Shown here piece by piece: positions 34,219 through 43,670 of a stretch of 64,000 nucleotides of DNA (positions are counted from its first letter, which is position 1; the number at the start of each line of letters is the position of its first letter). The position numbers and the translations under genes were made by a program. Below the pieces are notes generated by a model that did not search any database, was not told the DNA's origin, and was given only the letters and a program-made list of their open reading frames with translations. Origin of the DNA: CAWKGV01 sp963849305 (lineage in GTDB: Bacteria > Pseudomonadota > Alphaproteobacteria > Acetobacterales > Acetobacteraceae); contig CAWKGV010000019.1 in assembly GCA_963849305.1 (NCBI GenBank), forward strand, positions 58,961 through 122,960. Direction: 5' to 3'.

Positions 34219-35050
34219 ACTCCAGGGCAACCCCGCAGGCGGACGCTGCCGCCACCACGATCCGGTTCGCCTCATGGCGGTGCTCGATCCGACCCGCCGC
34301 GAGCGCCGCCGCCGCGCGATCGAGCGAGGTGGTCCGCAGCGTTAACACAGCCATGAACGAGGCCCGCCCACCAGCATCAGGCGCCGCCGCCTCGAAGTCG
34401 CGGACGAGCGCGGCCGGCGTGATCATCTCGAAGTCGGATAGCCCCAACACCAGCGAGCAGCCGTCCGGCCGGTGTCGGACCGCCGCTTGGCCGAACATCC
34501 GCCCGAACAACGCACCCAATGCATCCGGTTCGCGTGTCGCGATCACCGCGCGTGCGATGCCCACGACCCCGTTGGGATGGTGCCGCCACTCGTCGCGCCA
34601 GACGAGGTCGCGGGTGACGTGATGGCAGAAATAGAGCCGTCCCGGAGCCGCGCCGCCAAGCTTGAGATTGACAGTCCGGAATGTCGCGTCCCGACCGCCG
34701 CCCGCCAGTTCCACCGGCCGGGAGAACTCTACCGGCGGATCGACCGCCACGCCCGCCGCCCTCAGTGACGCGTAAACCGCGCCCGTGTCCTCCGTGCCGA
34801 ACACCAGGGCGTGTAATCCGACCGGAGCGGCCAGGATTTCCGGCCGCTTCGTCTCTCCGAGCGGGATCGCCAGCAGTTCCAGGTACTCGGTGCCGAAGAT
34901 CGCCAGATGGTTCACTGAGCCGAGCGAGTGATGCCCGCGCGGAGTCATCGCGAATCCAAGCCGCTGGAACGTCTCCAAGCCCTCGTCGAGCCGATCCCGC
35001 AGGTTCACCACCACATGGTCGAGCGTGGGGGTGGGCAGCGGCGGCATCAC
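34208..35050 (-). CDS. VOC/glyoxalase-like domain protein
   Basis: A 280-residue protein of the glyoxalase_3 type in the vicinal-oxygen-chelate superfamily: TLDHVVVNLRDRLDEGLETF with the first metal-binding His, HHSLGSVNHLAIFGTEYLEL, and a second half with the LYFCHHVTRDLVWRDEWRHH stretch. The real substrate is unknown. It overlaps the 3' end of the CoA-ligase gene by 11 bp, tail to tail, and is 5 bp from otsA on the same strand. Confidence 0.75.
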   Translation of the reverse strand: MMPPLPTPTLDHVVVNLRDRLDEGLETFQRLGFAMTPRGHHSLGSVNHLAIFGTEYLELLAIPLGETKRPEILAAPVGLHALVFGTEDTGAVYASLRAAGVAVDPPVEFSRPVELAGGGRDATFRTVNLKLGGAAPGRLYFCHHVTRDLVWRDEWRHHPNGVVGIARAVIATREPDALGALFGRMFGQAAVRHRPDGCSLVLGLSDFEMITPAALVRDFEAAAPDAGGRASFMAVLTLRTTSLDRAAAALAAGRIEHRHEANRIVVAAASACGVALEFRA

Positions 35051-35054
35051 GACA

Positions 35055-36500
35055 TCAGGCCGCCCCGCCGCCGAGTTGCGCCAATGACGGCAGCGCCCGC
35101 GCGTCGGTCAGGGGGAACTCGATCGTGTCCTGGGCCGGCGGCGCCAAATGGCTCAGGAACAACTCGCAGTAGCGCCGCGCCGTGGAGTGCCAGACCCGCT
35201 CGCGCAGGCCGCGATGCCGCTCCCGCCGCTCCTCCAGGCTCATGGTCAAGGCGCGGTGCATGGCGTCGGCGATCTCGTCGGCGTCGAATGGGTTAACGAT
35301 CAGCGCGTCGGTCAGCTCGTCGGCCGCCCCGGCAAAGCGCGACAGGATCAGCACGCCAGGATCGTTCGGATCCTGGGCCGCCACATACTCCTTGGCGACC
35401 AGGTTCATCCCGTCGCGCAGCGGCGTCACCACGCCGACATACGCCAAACGATAGAACCCGGCCAGCGTGCGCCGGCGCACCGGGCGCGTCATGTAGCGCA
35501 GCGGCACCCAGTCGAACTCCGAGTAGCGGCCATTGGTGTCGCCCGCGATGCGGTTCAACTCCTCGCCCAGCTCGCGGTAATCGTTCACATCCTCGCGAGA
35601 CCGAGCAGCGATTTGCAGAAAGTTCACCCGCCGACGGTGCTCCGGATACTGCGCCAGCAATCGGCCAAACGCCTCCATCCGATTGATCAGCCCCTTGGAG
35701 TAGTCGAGCCGATCGACGCCGATCACCAGTGTCCGGCCTGGCAGGCTCGCCTTCAGCCGCTGCGCCTCCCCCCCGCGCACCGCCTGCGCCGCCGCCCGCG
35801 CGAACCCCTCGGCGTCGATGCCGATCGGGTCCGTGATCGGGGTGATCGTGGTGTTCCGGTACAGGATCCTTCCATCCTCGTCCTTCGCCGCGCCAAGCAT
35901 TTCCCGCACGCAGTCGGTGAACGCGATGCAGTAGGTGCGGGTGTGGAACCCGACGATGTCATAGGCGCACATCGTCGCCAGCAGGTCGTCTGCATGGGGC
36001 AGCGCCTGGAAGATCGCCGGCGGCACGAACGGGGTATGCAAGAAGAAGCCCAGGCGGTTGCGCAGCCCGAGCGCGCGCAGCTCCGCTCCGAGCGGGATCA
36101 AATGGTAGTCATGCACCCACACTAGGTCGTCCGGCTCCAGCAACGGCGCCAGTGCCGTGGCGAAGCGGCGATTGACCGCGCGATATCCCCGGTATTCCTC
36201 ATTCCGGTAGCGCAGCAGGCCGAGGCGGAAATGCAGCAGCGGCCACAACGCCCCATTCGAATAGCCGGAATAGAATAGGTCGTAATCGGCCTCGCTCAGA
36301 TCGATGGTGGCATAACTAATGCCGTCCGCCTGGTGAAGATCCGGCTGCATCCCGGTCTTGGCGGCGCGCTTGCCGCTCCAGCCGAACCAGAGCGAACCCG
36401 GGCGCAGCGCGTCCGCCAGCGCCACCGCCAGACCGCCGGCCCGGGGGCCGCGCTCCGTCGGCAAGGGCACGCGATTCGATACCACGACCAGCCGTGCCAC
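35055..36500 (-). CDS. otsA: trehalose-6-phosphate synthase
   Basis: A 481-residue GT20 enzyme making trehalose-6-phosphate from UDP-glucose and glucose-6-phosphate. VVVSNRVPLPTERGPRAGGL (the N-loop), WFGWSGK, VWVHDYHLIPLGAELRALG, GFFLHTPFVPP, VIGVDRLDYSKGL and the sugar-nucleotide site GMNLVAKEYVAAQ are all present. It would act in osmo- or desiccation-protection. No otsB phosphatase is in the window. It is divergent from a GT4 gene with a 144-bp gap that must hold both promoters. Confidence 0.96.
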   Translation of the reverse strand: MARLVVVSNRVPLPTERGPRAGGLAVALADALRPGSLWFGWSGKRAAKTGMQPDLHQADGISYATIDLSEADYDLFYSGYSNGALWPLLHFRLGLLRYRNEEYRGYRAVNRRFATALAPLLEPDDLVWVHDYHLIPLGAELRALGLRNRLGFFLHTPFVPPAIFQALPHADDLLATMCAYDIVGFHTRTYCIAFTDCVREMLGAAKDEDGRILYRNTTITPITDPIGIDAEGFARAAAQAVRGGEAQRLKASLPGRTLVIGVDRLDYSKGLINRMEAFGRLLAQYPEHRRRVNFLQIAARSREDVNDYRELGEELNRIAGDTNGRYSEFDWVPLRYMTRPVRRRTLAGFYRLAYVGVVTPLRDGMNLVAKEYVAAQDPNDPGVLILSRFAGAADELTDALIVNPFDADEIADAMHRALTMSLEERRERHRGLRERVWHSTARRYCELFLSHLAPPAQDTIEFPLTDARALPSLAQLGGGAA

Positions 36501-36644
36501 TCTGCGTCTCCCAGATGCCTGATAGCCACTTCACCATTTGGTCGAATTCTTGGCAAATCTCGCCGCAAAAAAACCTGATGGCCGGCGTTTCTAGAAGCGA
36601 CTGGCAGCACCCGCGCCAGGGATTTCACCGGGGGACTTGAACCG

Positions 36645-37697
36645 ATGCGAATTGCACAAGTGGCACCGCTGACGGAATCGGTCCCGCCACACCTCTATGG
36701 CGGGACCGAGCGCGTGGTGTCCTACATCACCGAGGAGCTGGTCGGGATGGGCCATGATGTCACCTTGTTCGCTAGCGGCGACTCGGTCACATCGGCCACA
36801 CACGAGGCGGTCTGGCCGGTAGCCTTGCGCTTCGACCGTACCCTGCGCGACCCGCAGGCGCCGCATATCCTGCTGCTGGAGAAGGTCTGCCAGCAGCTCG
36901 ATTCGTTCGATATCCTGCATTTCCACATCGATTACTGGTCATTCCCGCTGTTCAGCCGCCACCGCACGCCGTTCGTCACCACCCTGCACGGCCGGCTCGA
37001 CCTGCCGGAGTTGCAGTCGGTGTTCGATGCCTTCCGCCACGTCCCCGTGGTGTCGATCTCGGACGCCCAGCGCCGGCCGCTGCCACAGGCGAATTTCGTG
37101 CGCACTATCCAGCACGGCCTGCCGCTGGGCCTGCTCACGCCGCGGCCGCTCAAGCCGGAATACCTCGCCTTCCTCGGCCGGATCGCACCCGAGAAGTCAC
37201 CGGACCGCGCGATCCGCATCGCCCGGCGCGCCGGCATCCCGCTGAAGATCGCGGCCAAGGTGGATCGGGTGGACGAAGCCTATTTCCGCGAGAAGATCCG
37301 GCCGATGATCGACGGTCGTCACGTGGAGCTGGTCGGTGAGATCGGGGACGCCGACAAACCGGACTTCCTGAGCCGCGCGATCGCGCTGCTCACGCCGATC
37401 GATTGGCCCGAGCCGTTTGGCCTGGTGATGATCGAGGCGATGGCGTGCGGCACGCCGGTGATTGCCTTCAATCGCGGCTCGGTACCCGAAATCGTCGAGC
37501 ACGGCCTAACCGGCTTCATCGTCGAGGATGAACCGGGCGCGGTCGCGGCCGTCTCGCGCGCGGCGGCGCTGTCGCGCGGCCAGATCCGCCGGCGGTTCGA
37601 GCAGCGGTTCAGTGCGCGGCGGATGGCGGAAGAGTACGTGGCGCTTTACGAGGCTTTGACCCGCCAGCAGCGCCCCAAGCTCCGCGCCGTGACCTAA
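36645..37697 (+). CDS. family 4 glycosyltransferase
   Basis: A 350-residue GT-B enzyme. The N-terminal half has PHLYGGTERVVSYITEEL; the C-terminal donor half has YLAFLGRIAPEKSPDRAIRI, LLTPIDWPEPFGLVMIEAMA, and CGTPVIAFNRGSVPEIVEHG, the E-x7-E donor-binding element. GGGGGAC precedes the ATG. It sits next to otsA, so a role in a stress-linked glycan or glucosylated solute is possible. Acceptor unknown. Confidence 0.87.
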   Translation: MRIAQVAPLTESVPPHLYGGTERVVSYITEELVGMGHDVTLFASGDSVTSATHEAVWPVALRFDRTLRDPQAPHILLLEKVCQQLDSFDILHFHIDYWSFPLFSRHRTPFVTTLHGRLDLPELQSVFDAFRHVPVVSISDAQRRPLPQANFVRTIQHGLPLGLLTPRPLKPEYLAFLGRIAPEKSPDRAIRIARRAGIPLKIAAKVDRVDEAYFREKIRPMIDGRHVELVGEIGDADKPDFLSRAIALLTPIDWPEPFGLVMIEAMACGTPVIAFNRGSVPEIVEHGLTGFIVEDEPGAVAAVSRAAALSRGQIRRRFEQRFSARRMAEEYVALYEALTRQQRPKLRAVT

Positions 37698-37708
37698 GCC
37701 GCGACCCC

Positions 37709-37725
37709 GTCTCGAATAACGAGAC
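37709..37725 (+). terminator. possible hairpin after the GT4 gene
   Basis: GTCTCG / CGAGAC form a perfect 6-bp stem around AATAA, 12 bp after the GT4 stop. No T tract follows, so termination is uncertain. Confidence 0.3.
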
Positions 37726-37836
37726 GCCGGACAAGTCGGATGCACTCGACCTCGGCTTGACGAATGCTCTATTGCGTTGGACGCTGCCCGTGCCCCTCGG
37801 GAGCAGGACGCTGTCGCGACAGGATAGGGCGGATCG

Positions 37837-40047
37837 GTGATCGAGGGGGTTCCTGGCGCTGACCCGCGCCAGCTGGTGGTCGGCCGACTTCGCCCGACCG
37901 TGCGGGCGGCGGTCTTGGCTGCCGCCGCCCTTCTGATCGCGTTGACCTTCATCGGCGTGCGTAGCGCGGTACTCGCCCACAGGGCCGCCTCCGAGGCGCG
38001 GATCGCTGCGGATATCCACAGCAAGGCCCTGGTGCTCGCGGAGTATTTGCGCCGGGAGCTGCTAATCGCTGATCAGACCCTATACATCCTCGAACTCGAA
38101 TGGCAGCGCGATCGGGAAGGGTTCCAATTCGATACTTGGCGCCGGCGCCTGCTCGCGTTGACGGATTCATCGTTGCAGATCTTCCTCACCGACGCGCGTG
38201 GCATCATCCGCGACAGTTCTCGCGACGAGATCATCGGCGACGACGTCAGTGGCCGCGACTATTTCCGCCATGAGGCACGGTTGCCGGCGGACGAAGGCAA
38301 AATGTTCATCGGCTCGCTCACCCGCGGCCTGGTCACAGGGCTGTGGCAAATCAACCTGGTTCGTCGGCTTGATCGCCCCGACGGCTCGTTCGCCGGGGTG
38401 ATTGCCGCCTCTTATGCCACGGGCGCGCTAGCCCGGATGCAGCGCGACAACGATCTCGGGCGGCGGGGGGTGCTCGCCATCATTAGCACGCAAGACGGCT
38501 CGATCCGCGCCTGGGGCGACCCGTCGCAGGCCGGCTCCATTACGAGCGTTGCCGGCACGCCGCTGTTCGGGGCCATGGCCCGCCTGGTTGACGGCTCCTG
38601 GGTCGGCCCCGCGCCGTTCGATCACGTCGATCGCATCTACGGCTTTTCCAGCATTCCCGGCCGCGCCATGCAGGTGGTCGTGGGGATGGATCAAGCTGAG
38701 GCGATGGGCGAGGCCGCCCGCTGGGAACGGAACGCATCGATCTTCGCCGGCTTTGTCAGCGGTTTGATCTTGCTGATGGCCTGGCTGCTGCTTTGGGTCG
38801 GACGGGCCGCCGGCCAGCGTCATGCGCAGGCGGTTCGCGACCGCGCCGTTCTCGCCGAGGCCAATACGCAACTGAAGGCGGCGGAGGCCCGAGAGCGCGT
38901 CAAGGCGGCCCAGTTGGAAGCGACGCTCACGGGCATGTCCGATGGCATCATGATGGTCGATGCCGATCTAAGGCTGCTTTCGTGGAACCCCCTGTTCCCC
39001 GACTTCACGGGTGTGCCGCCTGATATCCTGCGGGTCGGCATTCCAATGGAGAGTATCCTGCGGGCTCAGGCTGAAGCAGGGGAATTCGGGCCGGTGGACG
39101 TGGACGCGGAAGTGGCAAGACGCATGGCCCTGCTGCGGGCTGGACGCAGCATGGGCACCATGGAGCGGCACCGCCCGGGCGAGCGCATCCTGGAAATGAG
39201 ACGCAATCCCATACCGGGAGGCGGGTTCGTAACGTTATATTCCGACATCACCACGCGCCGCCGTGCCGAGGACCGTGCACAACGGGCGCAAACGATGGCC
39301 GCGATCGGACGGCTGACCGCGGGCGTAGCTCATGATTTCAACAACTTGCTGGCCTCGATCTTGGGCAATGCCGAGATGCTGCACAGCGATCTCGACACTC
39401 AGCCCACGCAGGTGCGCCGCGTGTCGATCATTCTTCAGGCCGCCGACCGGGGCGCCGTGTTGGTGCGACAATTGCTCGCGTTCGCGCGCAAACAGCCGCT
39501 CGCGCCAAAGCAGATCGACCTTAACTCCGTCGTGGAGGGTATCAGCGAGTTGCTGCGGGTCACGCTCGGCCCGGCGATCCGGGTGCGGACCCAGCTCTCT
39601 TCAGGCCTTTGGCCGGCGCTGGTCGATCCGGTGCAGGTCGAGCACGTGCTGTTGAACCTGGCAATCAACGCCCGCGACGCGATGCCGGGCGGCGGCGAGC
39701 TTGCGATCGCCACCGGCAACCTCGCGCGAGACGCGCGCGAGCCAGTCGACGACCTGCCTCCCGGCGATTATGTCGTCATCACGGTTGGCGATACCGGCAC
39801 CGGCATGACCGAGGAGGTTCGGCGCACTGCGTTCGAGCCCTTCTTCACCACCAAGGCTCCCGGCCAAGGATCGGGGCTTGGGCTGAGCCAGGTGTATGGC
39901 ATGGCCAAGCAATCGGGCGGGGGCGCGCGGATCGCCAGCAAGCTGGGTGAGGGAACGACCGTGCGGGTGTTATTTCCTCGGGCACTTGCCAAGGAGGCGC
40001 AATCCATCTCTCCGCAAGCTCTCTCGCTTTGGGAGAAGGTTGGGTGA
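37837..40047 (+). CDS. sensor histidine kinase with Cache, PAS and HisKA/HATPase domains
   Basis: A 736-residue membrane kinase. One helix (about 28-46) is followed by a periplasmic Cache-type domain (~50-290) with FRHEARLPADEGKMFIGSLT, a second helix (ASIFAGFVSGLILLMAWLLL), a coiled linker, a PAS-like domain (about 365-480) and the H-box with H499 in GVAHDFNNLLASILGNAEML. An HATPase domain with NLAINARDAMPGGGE, GDTGTGM and GSGLGLSQVYGM follows. It probably phosphorylates the receiver protein encoded tail to tail. GTG 37837 is the first good start. The last residues (ISPQALSLWEKVG) are translated from a dispersed palindromic repeat. Confidence 0.9.
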   Translation: MIEGVPGADPRQLVVGRLRPTVRAAVLAAAALLIALTFIGVRSAVLAHRAASEARIAADIHSKALVLAEYLRRELLIADQTLYILELEWQRDREGFQFDTWRRRLLALTDSSLQIFLTDARGIIRDSSRDEIIGDDVSGRDYFRHEARLPADEGKMFIGSLTRGLVTGLWQINLVRRLDRPDGSFAGVIAASYATGALARMQRDNDLGRRGVLAIISTQDGSIRAWGDPSQAGSITSVAGTPLFGAMARLVDGSWVGPAPFDHVDRIYGFSSIPGRAMQVVVGMDQAEAMGEAARWERNASIFAGFVSGLILLMAWLLLWVGRAAGQRHAQAVRDRAVLAEANTQLKAAEARERVKAAQLEATLTGMSDGIMMVDADLRLLSWNPLFPDFTGVPPDILRVGIPMESILRAQAEAGEFGPVDVDAEVARRMALLRAGRSMGTMERHRPGERILEMRRNPIPGGGFVTLYSDITTRRRAEDRAQRAQTMAAIGRLTAGVAHDFNNLLASILGNAEMLHSDLDTQPTQVRRVSIILQAADRGAVLVRQLLAFARKQPLAPKQIDLNSVVEGISELLRVTLGPAIRVRTQLSSGLWPALVDPVQVEHVLLNLAINARDAMPGGGELAIATGNLARDAREPVDDLPPGDYVVITVGDTGTGMTEEVRRTAFEPFFTTKAPGQGSGLGLSQVYGMAKQSGGGARIASKLGEGTTVRVLFPRALAKEAQSISPQALSLWEKVG

Positions 40048-40050
40048 GGG
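40003..40050 (+). repeat. dispersed palindromic repeat, copy 2
   Basis: TCTCTCCGCAAGCTCTCTCG ... GGGAGAAGGTTGGGTGAGGG is related to the copies at 4239 and 49703. It overlaps the 3' end of the kinase gene and supplies its last ~15 codons, and sits between two convergent genes. Confidence 0.65.
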
Positions 40051-40075
40051 CGGAGTGGCAGGATCAGATCATTGG

Positions 40076-40465
40076 CTAGGAGCGCGACCCCAACACTTCC
40101 CGCAGCGCCCGGAGCAGGCCGCGCAACTGGATGGGCTTGTCTAGCAGGATCAACGGCCCTTCACCCTGCCGTTGCAGGCTGGTCCGCCAATCGCTCGGGG
40201 CGTAGCCGGTCATGACCACCACCGGCAGTTCCGGCCGGGTAGCACGCAACCCCCGGATCAGTGCCACGCCATCGAGGCGCGGCATCCTGAGGTCAGTCAG
40301 CAGCACATCGAACCTGCCGTTGGCGGCCACCTCCAGCGCATCCAGCCCGTCCGGGCTGACCGAGACGGAAAATCCCGCATGGGTCAAGAAGTCATCCACC
40401 GTCGTCGCGAGTAAGGCATCGTCTTCCGCGACTAGAATTCGCAAGCGCTGACCATTCTTAAGCAT
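40076..40465 (-). CDS. single-domain response regulator
   Basis: A 129-residue receiver domain without output: acidic pair in VAEDDALL, phospho-acceptor D58 in VLLTDLRMP, T86 in VVMTGYAPSDW and K110 in LLDKPI. The ATG at 40465 is chosen because the fold begins at RILVAEDD; earlier ATGs would add unrelated sequence. Convergent with the kinase gene, so it is the likely phosphorylation partner, acting as a phosphorelay or by protein contact. Confidence 0.88.
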   Translation of the reverse strand: MLKNGQRLRILVAEDDALLATTVDDFLTHAGFSVSVSPDGLDALEVAANGRFDVLLTDLRMPRLDGVALIRGLRATRPELPVVVMTGYAPSDWRTSLQRQGEGPLILLDKPIQLRGLLRALREVLGSRS

Positions 40466-40626
40466 TGGCCCCGCCCTTCCCGCGCCGGTTGGCCATCCCA
40501 CTCCAACACCGACGTGGCTCGGGAGCAATGCGGGAAAATGACTATTCCAGCAATTTGGGGTGCGGAACCCACGGCCGCATCCGCCGCGCCATGGATGCCG
40601 GAGCGGCGGATGTTGGAAGCGTTAGA

Positions 40627-41736
40627 TCACCTGGGGTTCGGTTTTCCCGCCGAACTTCCAGTCAGCGTCGTCCCGCCCATCGCGGTCGTGTCGTCGGTGC
40701 CGCCGCGCGTTTTGCCCGCCGCGGTCCCCCCGGTCATGGCGCTGGAAGTGTTGCCGGTGCCAGTCGAGCCCACGCCGGAACCGGAGGTGCGCCCCATGTC
40801 CGACGTGGCGCCGCCCTCGGAGATCCCCGAATACGTTCCGGAGATCGACCCGCGGTCGCGCTCCGGGTTCCGGATGCGCAGGTTGTTCTGCACGTGCGTC
40901 ACGCCGGACACCTCCTCGCTGAGATCCTCGGCCAGCCGCTTCGAGTAGCGGCTGTCCACCGCGCCGTTCAGCGTCACTTCGCCGGCGGAGACGGCCACGT
41001 CGATCTCGCTTGCATCGAGGATCGGGTTGTCGGTCAGCCGGTCGCTGACATCCTCGCGAATGCGCTCATCGGAGCGCGTGTAGCCGCGCGGGCCGCGCCC
41101 ACGATAATAGTCGCGCCGTTCGTCCCGCTCGCGGCGCCGCTCGGCCTGCTCGTCGCCGAACCAGGACGACACCTCGTCCGACGCGCGATCCCACCAGCCG
41201 CGATCGCGGTCGCGGTTGCCGTAGTCCTCGCGCTCGCCGTACCGGTCGCGGCCGTAGCCGGCGCGTCCGTAGCCCGAAGGCGCCCAACCGCGGTCCCAGC
41301 CAGGATCGCGGCCCCAGCTTTCGTCGTAGCCCCACGCGCGGCCGGGCGCCCCGCCGCCCATCGGCCGCCGGCCAATTCCGCCACCGTAGTCGCGGCCCCA
41401 GTCCTCGCGGCCATAGCCGCGCGAGTCCTCGCGGCCGTAGCGGCCCCGATCGCCCCAGTAGTCGCGCTCGGCGTCACGGTCGCGGCCGGCCCAATCACGC
41501 CGGCCCCAATCCTCGCGCCCGTAGCCACGCTCCCGGTCGTCCCGCACCCGGCGCCAGTCACCCTCTGGCTCCGCGCGCCGCCAGTCTTCACCTCGCGCCT
41601 GCTCGCCCCGGCCATAAGCGCCGCGCCCATACTCTCCCCGGCCGTAGTCTTCGGTGCGGCGATACCAGTCGCGGTCTTCGTCCTGGTTTCGCGCGCGATC
41701 CCGGTCGCGGCGCCAGCCTGACCTCTGATCAGCCAT
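40627..41736 (-). CDS. BON-domain protein with SWFGD segment and RGY/RGED repeats
   Basis: A 369-residue protein. Residues 1-150 are low-complexity charged repeats of YGRE/RDR/GRED type (YGRGEYGRGAYGRGEQARGE), probably disordered. Then SSWFGDEQAERRRERDER (the SWFGD segment) is followed by a BON domain (about 240-310; IREDVSDRLTDNPILDASEI, VTLNGAVDSR, VTHVQNNLRI) and a Gly/Thr-rich tail. BON domains bind membranes, and the SWFGD-BON combination is common in alphaproteobacterial stress proteins. No signal peptide. It diverges from the 41876 operon. Confidence 0.82.
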   Translation of the reverse strand: MADQRSGWRRDRDRARNQDEDRDWYRRTEDYGRGEYGRGAYGRGEQARGEDWRRAEPEGDWRRVRDDRERGYGREDWGRRDWAGRDRDAERDYWGDRGRYGREDSRGYGREDWGRDYGGGIGRRPMGGGAPGRAWGYDESWGRDPGWDRGWAPSGYGRAGYGRDRYGEREDYGNRDRDRGWWDRASDEVSSWFGDEQAERRRERDERRDYYRGRGPRGYTRSDERIREDVSDRLTDNPILDASEIDVAVSAGEVTLNGAVDSRYSKRLAEDLSEEVSGVTHVQNNLRIRNPERDRGSISGTYSGISEGGATSDMGRTSGSGVGSTGTGNTSSAMTGGTAAGKTRGGTDDTTAMGGTTLTGSSAGKPNPR

Positions 41737-41875
41737 TCTCGCCTCCTCGAATCACTTAAGACTTGCCCGTAAACGACACGAGGGAGGGCGAGTTGCGGCA
41801 CTCCCGATGCGTCCTGGCTGGCAACTGCCGCGGGGGCGAGCGCGTTCGTGCGCCAACCCCTGAGGGAGAACGGCA

Positions 41876-42196
41876 ATGTCGAGCAGCGATGCGAGGCAAA
41901 AGTTGATCCGATTTTTGGAGCAAAAGGCGTTCGAACCTGTGTTGCACGCGAAGTCCGGCCAGTATCCAGAAAGCAAGCGCGATAAGCTACGCGATGCCCA
42001 GCGTCGCACCGAAGCGGAGATCGAACGGTTCCAAAATTACAGTTCGGCCGAGGACGTCGTGGTCAACTTCAAACGGGACTTGAACTCTCAAGCTGCCGAG
42101 AAAGTGCATCGCGAACTGAAGGAGCTTGGTCTACCCACGATCAACGACATCCGTTCGGAGTTCGAACAGCTCGCCGCCGATCTCGGAGTGCGGTGA
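41876..42196 (+). CDS. hypothetical 106-aa protein
   Basis: A mostly helical, charged soluble protein (KFREAQ-like LRDAQRRTEAEIERFQNYSS and LKELGLPTINDIRSEFEQLA). GAGGGAG lies 7-9 nt before the ATG. It ends one base before the YbhB-type gene, and all three downstream genes appear to be one unit. No domain recognised. Confidence 0.7.
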   Translation: MSSSDARQKLIRFLEQKAFEPVLHAKSGQYPESKRDKLRDAQRRTEAEIERFQNYSSAEDVVVNFKRDLNSQAAEKVHRELKELGLPTINDIRSEFEQLAADLGVR

Positions 42197-42197
42197 A

Positions 42198-42707
42198 ATG
42201 GCATTCGTGCTGCGCAGTCCAGCATTCAGGAATGGCGAGGAAATCCCCTCCCGCTACACCAACGAGGGCGCGAATGTCTCCCCTCCGCTCGAATGGTCGG
42301 GCGCACCGGGCGGCACACGCAGTTTCGTCCTGATCATGGAAGATCCCGATACACCTGGCGGCGGGTTCCGCCATTGGGGCCTTTACGACATAGAGGGCGA
42401 CCGGACCATGCTGCCGGAGGGGATCGGCCACGGGGTGAAGACCGAGCCGATGGGTCACGGCGTGAACGACTTCGAGCACCCTCGCTACGACGGCCCGGCG
42501 CCGCCGGAGCAGGATCCGCCGCATCGCTACGTGTTCCGCCTCAGCGCGCTCGAGCTCGAGGTGCCGACCCGGGCGCCCAAGCGCTTGGTGGCCGATATCT
42601 GGGAGTCGGCCAGAACGCACATGCTGGGCGAAGCGACGCTGACCGGAACGTACGTCAGCCGGCACCATGCCGATCAGGAACGTCGTGCGGGCGGAGGACC
42701 GACATGA
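42198..42707 (+). CDS. YbhB/YbcL family PEBP-like protein
   Basis: A 169-residue phosphatidylethanolamine-binding-protein homologue (Raf-kinase-inhibitor fold): IPSRYTNEGANVSPPLEWSG, the MEDPDTPGG ligand-site signature and HRYVFRLSALE. The C-terminal tail is Arg/Gly-rich. It overlaps the next gene by ATGA. Function in bacteria is unsettled. Confidence 0.88.
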   Translation: MAFVLRSPAFRNGEEIPSRYTNEGANVSPPLEWSGAPGGTRSFVLIMEDPDTPGGGFRHWGLYDIEGDRTMLPEGIGHGVKTEPMGHGVNDFEHPRYDGPAPPEQDPPHRYVFRLSALELEVPTRAPKRLVADIWESARTHMLGEATLTGTYVSRHHADQERRAGGGPT

Positions 42708-43585
42708 AGGTTGCGTTTCTTGGGCTCGGCGAGATGGGAATGGCGATGGCGGTGAACATCGCGCGGGCAGGCCACGATCTCACCGTCTGGAACCGCAGCG
42801 AGCGGTCGCTAGACCGTTTCGGCGACTCCCCTCCCCGCCGTGCGCGGAGCGTCGGCGACGCGGTGCGCGGTGCCGATGCGGTCCTCACCATGCTGGCCGA
42901 CGACGCCGCGTTGGAGTCGGTGGTGGACGGAGGATTGCTCGACGCGCTCGAGGCCGGCGCGGTGCATGTCGCGATGAGCACCATCGGCATCGACACAGCT
43001 CGCCGCCTCGCCGAACAGCATGGCGAGCGCGGCCGGGCGTATGTGGCCGCCCCGGTGTTCGGCCGTCCCGATGTGGCCGAGGCGGGCAAGCTCTGGATCG
43101 CCGTCGCCGGCTCAGCCGAGGCGCGTGCCCGCGTCCGCCCGCTATTCGACGCGATGGGCCGTGGGGTCAGCGATTTCGGCGATCAGCCCTGGCACGCCAA
43201 CCTGGTCAAGCTCGGCGGTAACTTCCTGCTCGCGGCGATGCTGGAGGCGATGGGCGAGGCCTGCGCCCTGATGCGCAAGGGCGGCATCGCGCCCTCGGCG
43301 TTCGTGGAAGCCGCCAACGCGATGTTCCAATCCCCGGTCTATGCCAATTACGGCGGCATGATCGCCGACCGCCACCACGCGCCCGCGCTGTTCAAGGCCA
43401 CGCTCGGGCTCAAGGACATGCGCCTCGCGCTCCGCGCCGCCGACGAATTGGCAGTGCCGTTGCCCGCCCTCGGCGTCGCGCGCGATGCGCTGCTGTCCGC
43501 TATCGCGCAGAAGCGGGGTAATGAGGATTGGTCGGTGCTGGCCGAAATGGCGCACCAGCGAGCCGGACTGCCCGAGGAGACCTAA
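42704..43585 (+). CDS. NAD(P)-dependent 3-hydroxyisobutyrate-dehydrogenase-like oxidoreductase
   Basis: A 293-residue beta-hydroxyacid dehydrogenase family protein: VAFLGLGEMGMAMAVNIARA (Rossmann), VWNRS (NADP-preferring), AVLTMLADDAALE, the substrate loop VAPVFGRPDVAEAGKLW-like stretch with FGRPD, and LVKLGGNFLLAAMLEAM, whose Lys is the catalytic base. Good candidates are glyoxylate/succinic-semialdehyde reductase or a related imine reductase. Coupled to the PEBP-like gene. Confidence 0.88.
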   Translation: MKVAFLGLGEMGMAMAVNIARAGHDLTVWNRSERSLDRFGDSPPRRARSVGDAVRGADAVLTMLADDAALESVVDGGLLDALEAGAVHVAMSTIGIDTARRLAEQHGERGRAYVAAPVFGRPDVAEAGKLWIAVAGSAEARARVRPLFDAMGRGVSDFGDQPWHANLVKLGGNFLLAAMLEAMGEACALMRKGGIAPSAFVEAANAMFQSPVYANYGGMIADRHHAPALFKATLGLKDMRLALRAADELAVPLPALGVARDALLSAIAQKRGNEDWSVLAEMAHQRAGLPEET

Positions 43586-43670
43586 AACCGATCTGTTCCA
43601 GCGAGAAGCCGCCGGGAGCCGGCCCACTCGCGAAATCCCGCCTTGAACCTTCGGCCGGCCCGGGTCGAAG

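Noticed and set aside
40465..41721. Large plus-strand Ala/Pro/Val-rich ORF
   Set aside because: It is the antisense of the BON/SWFGD gene, with no domain and no ribosome site.
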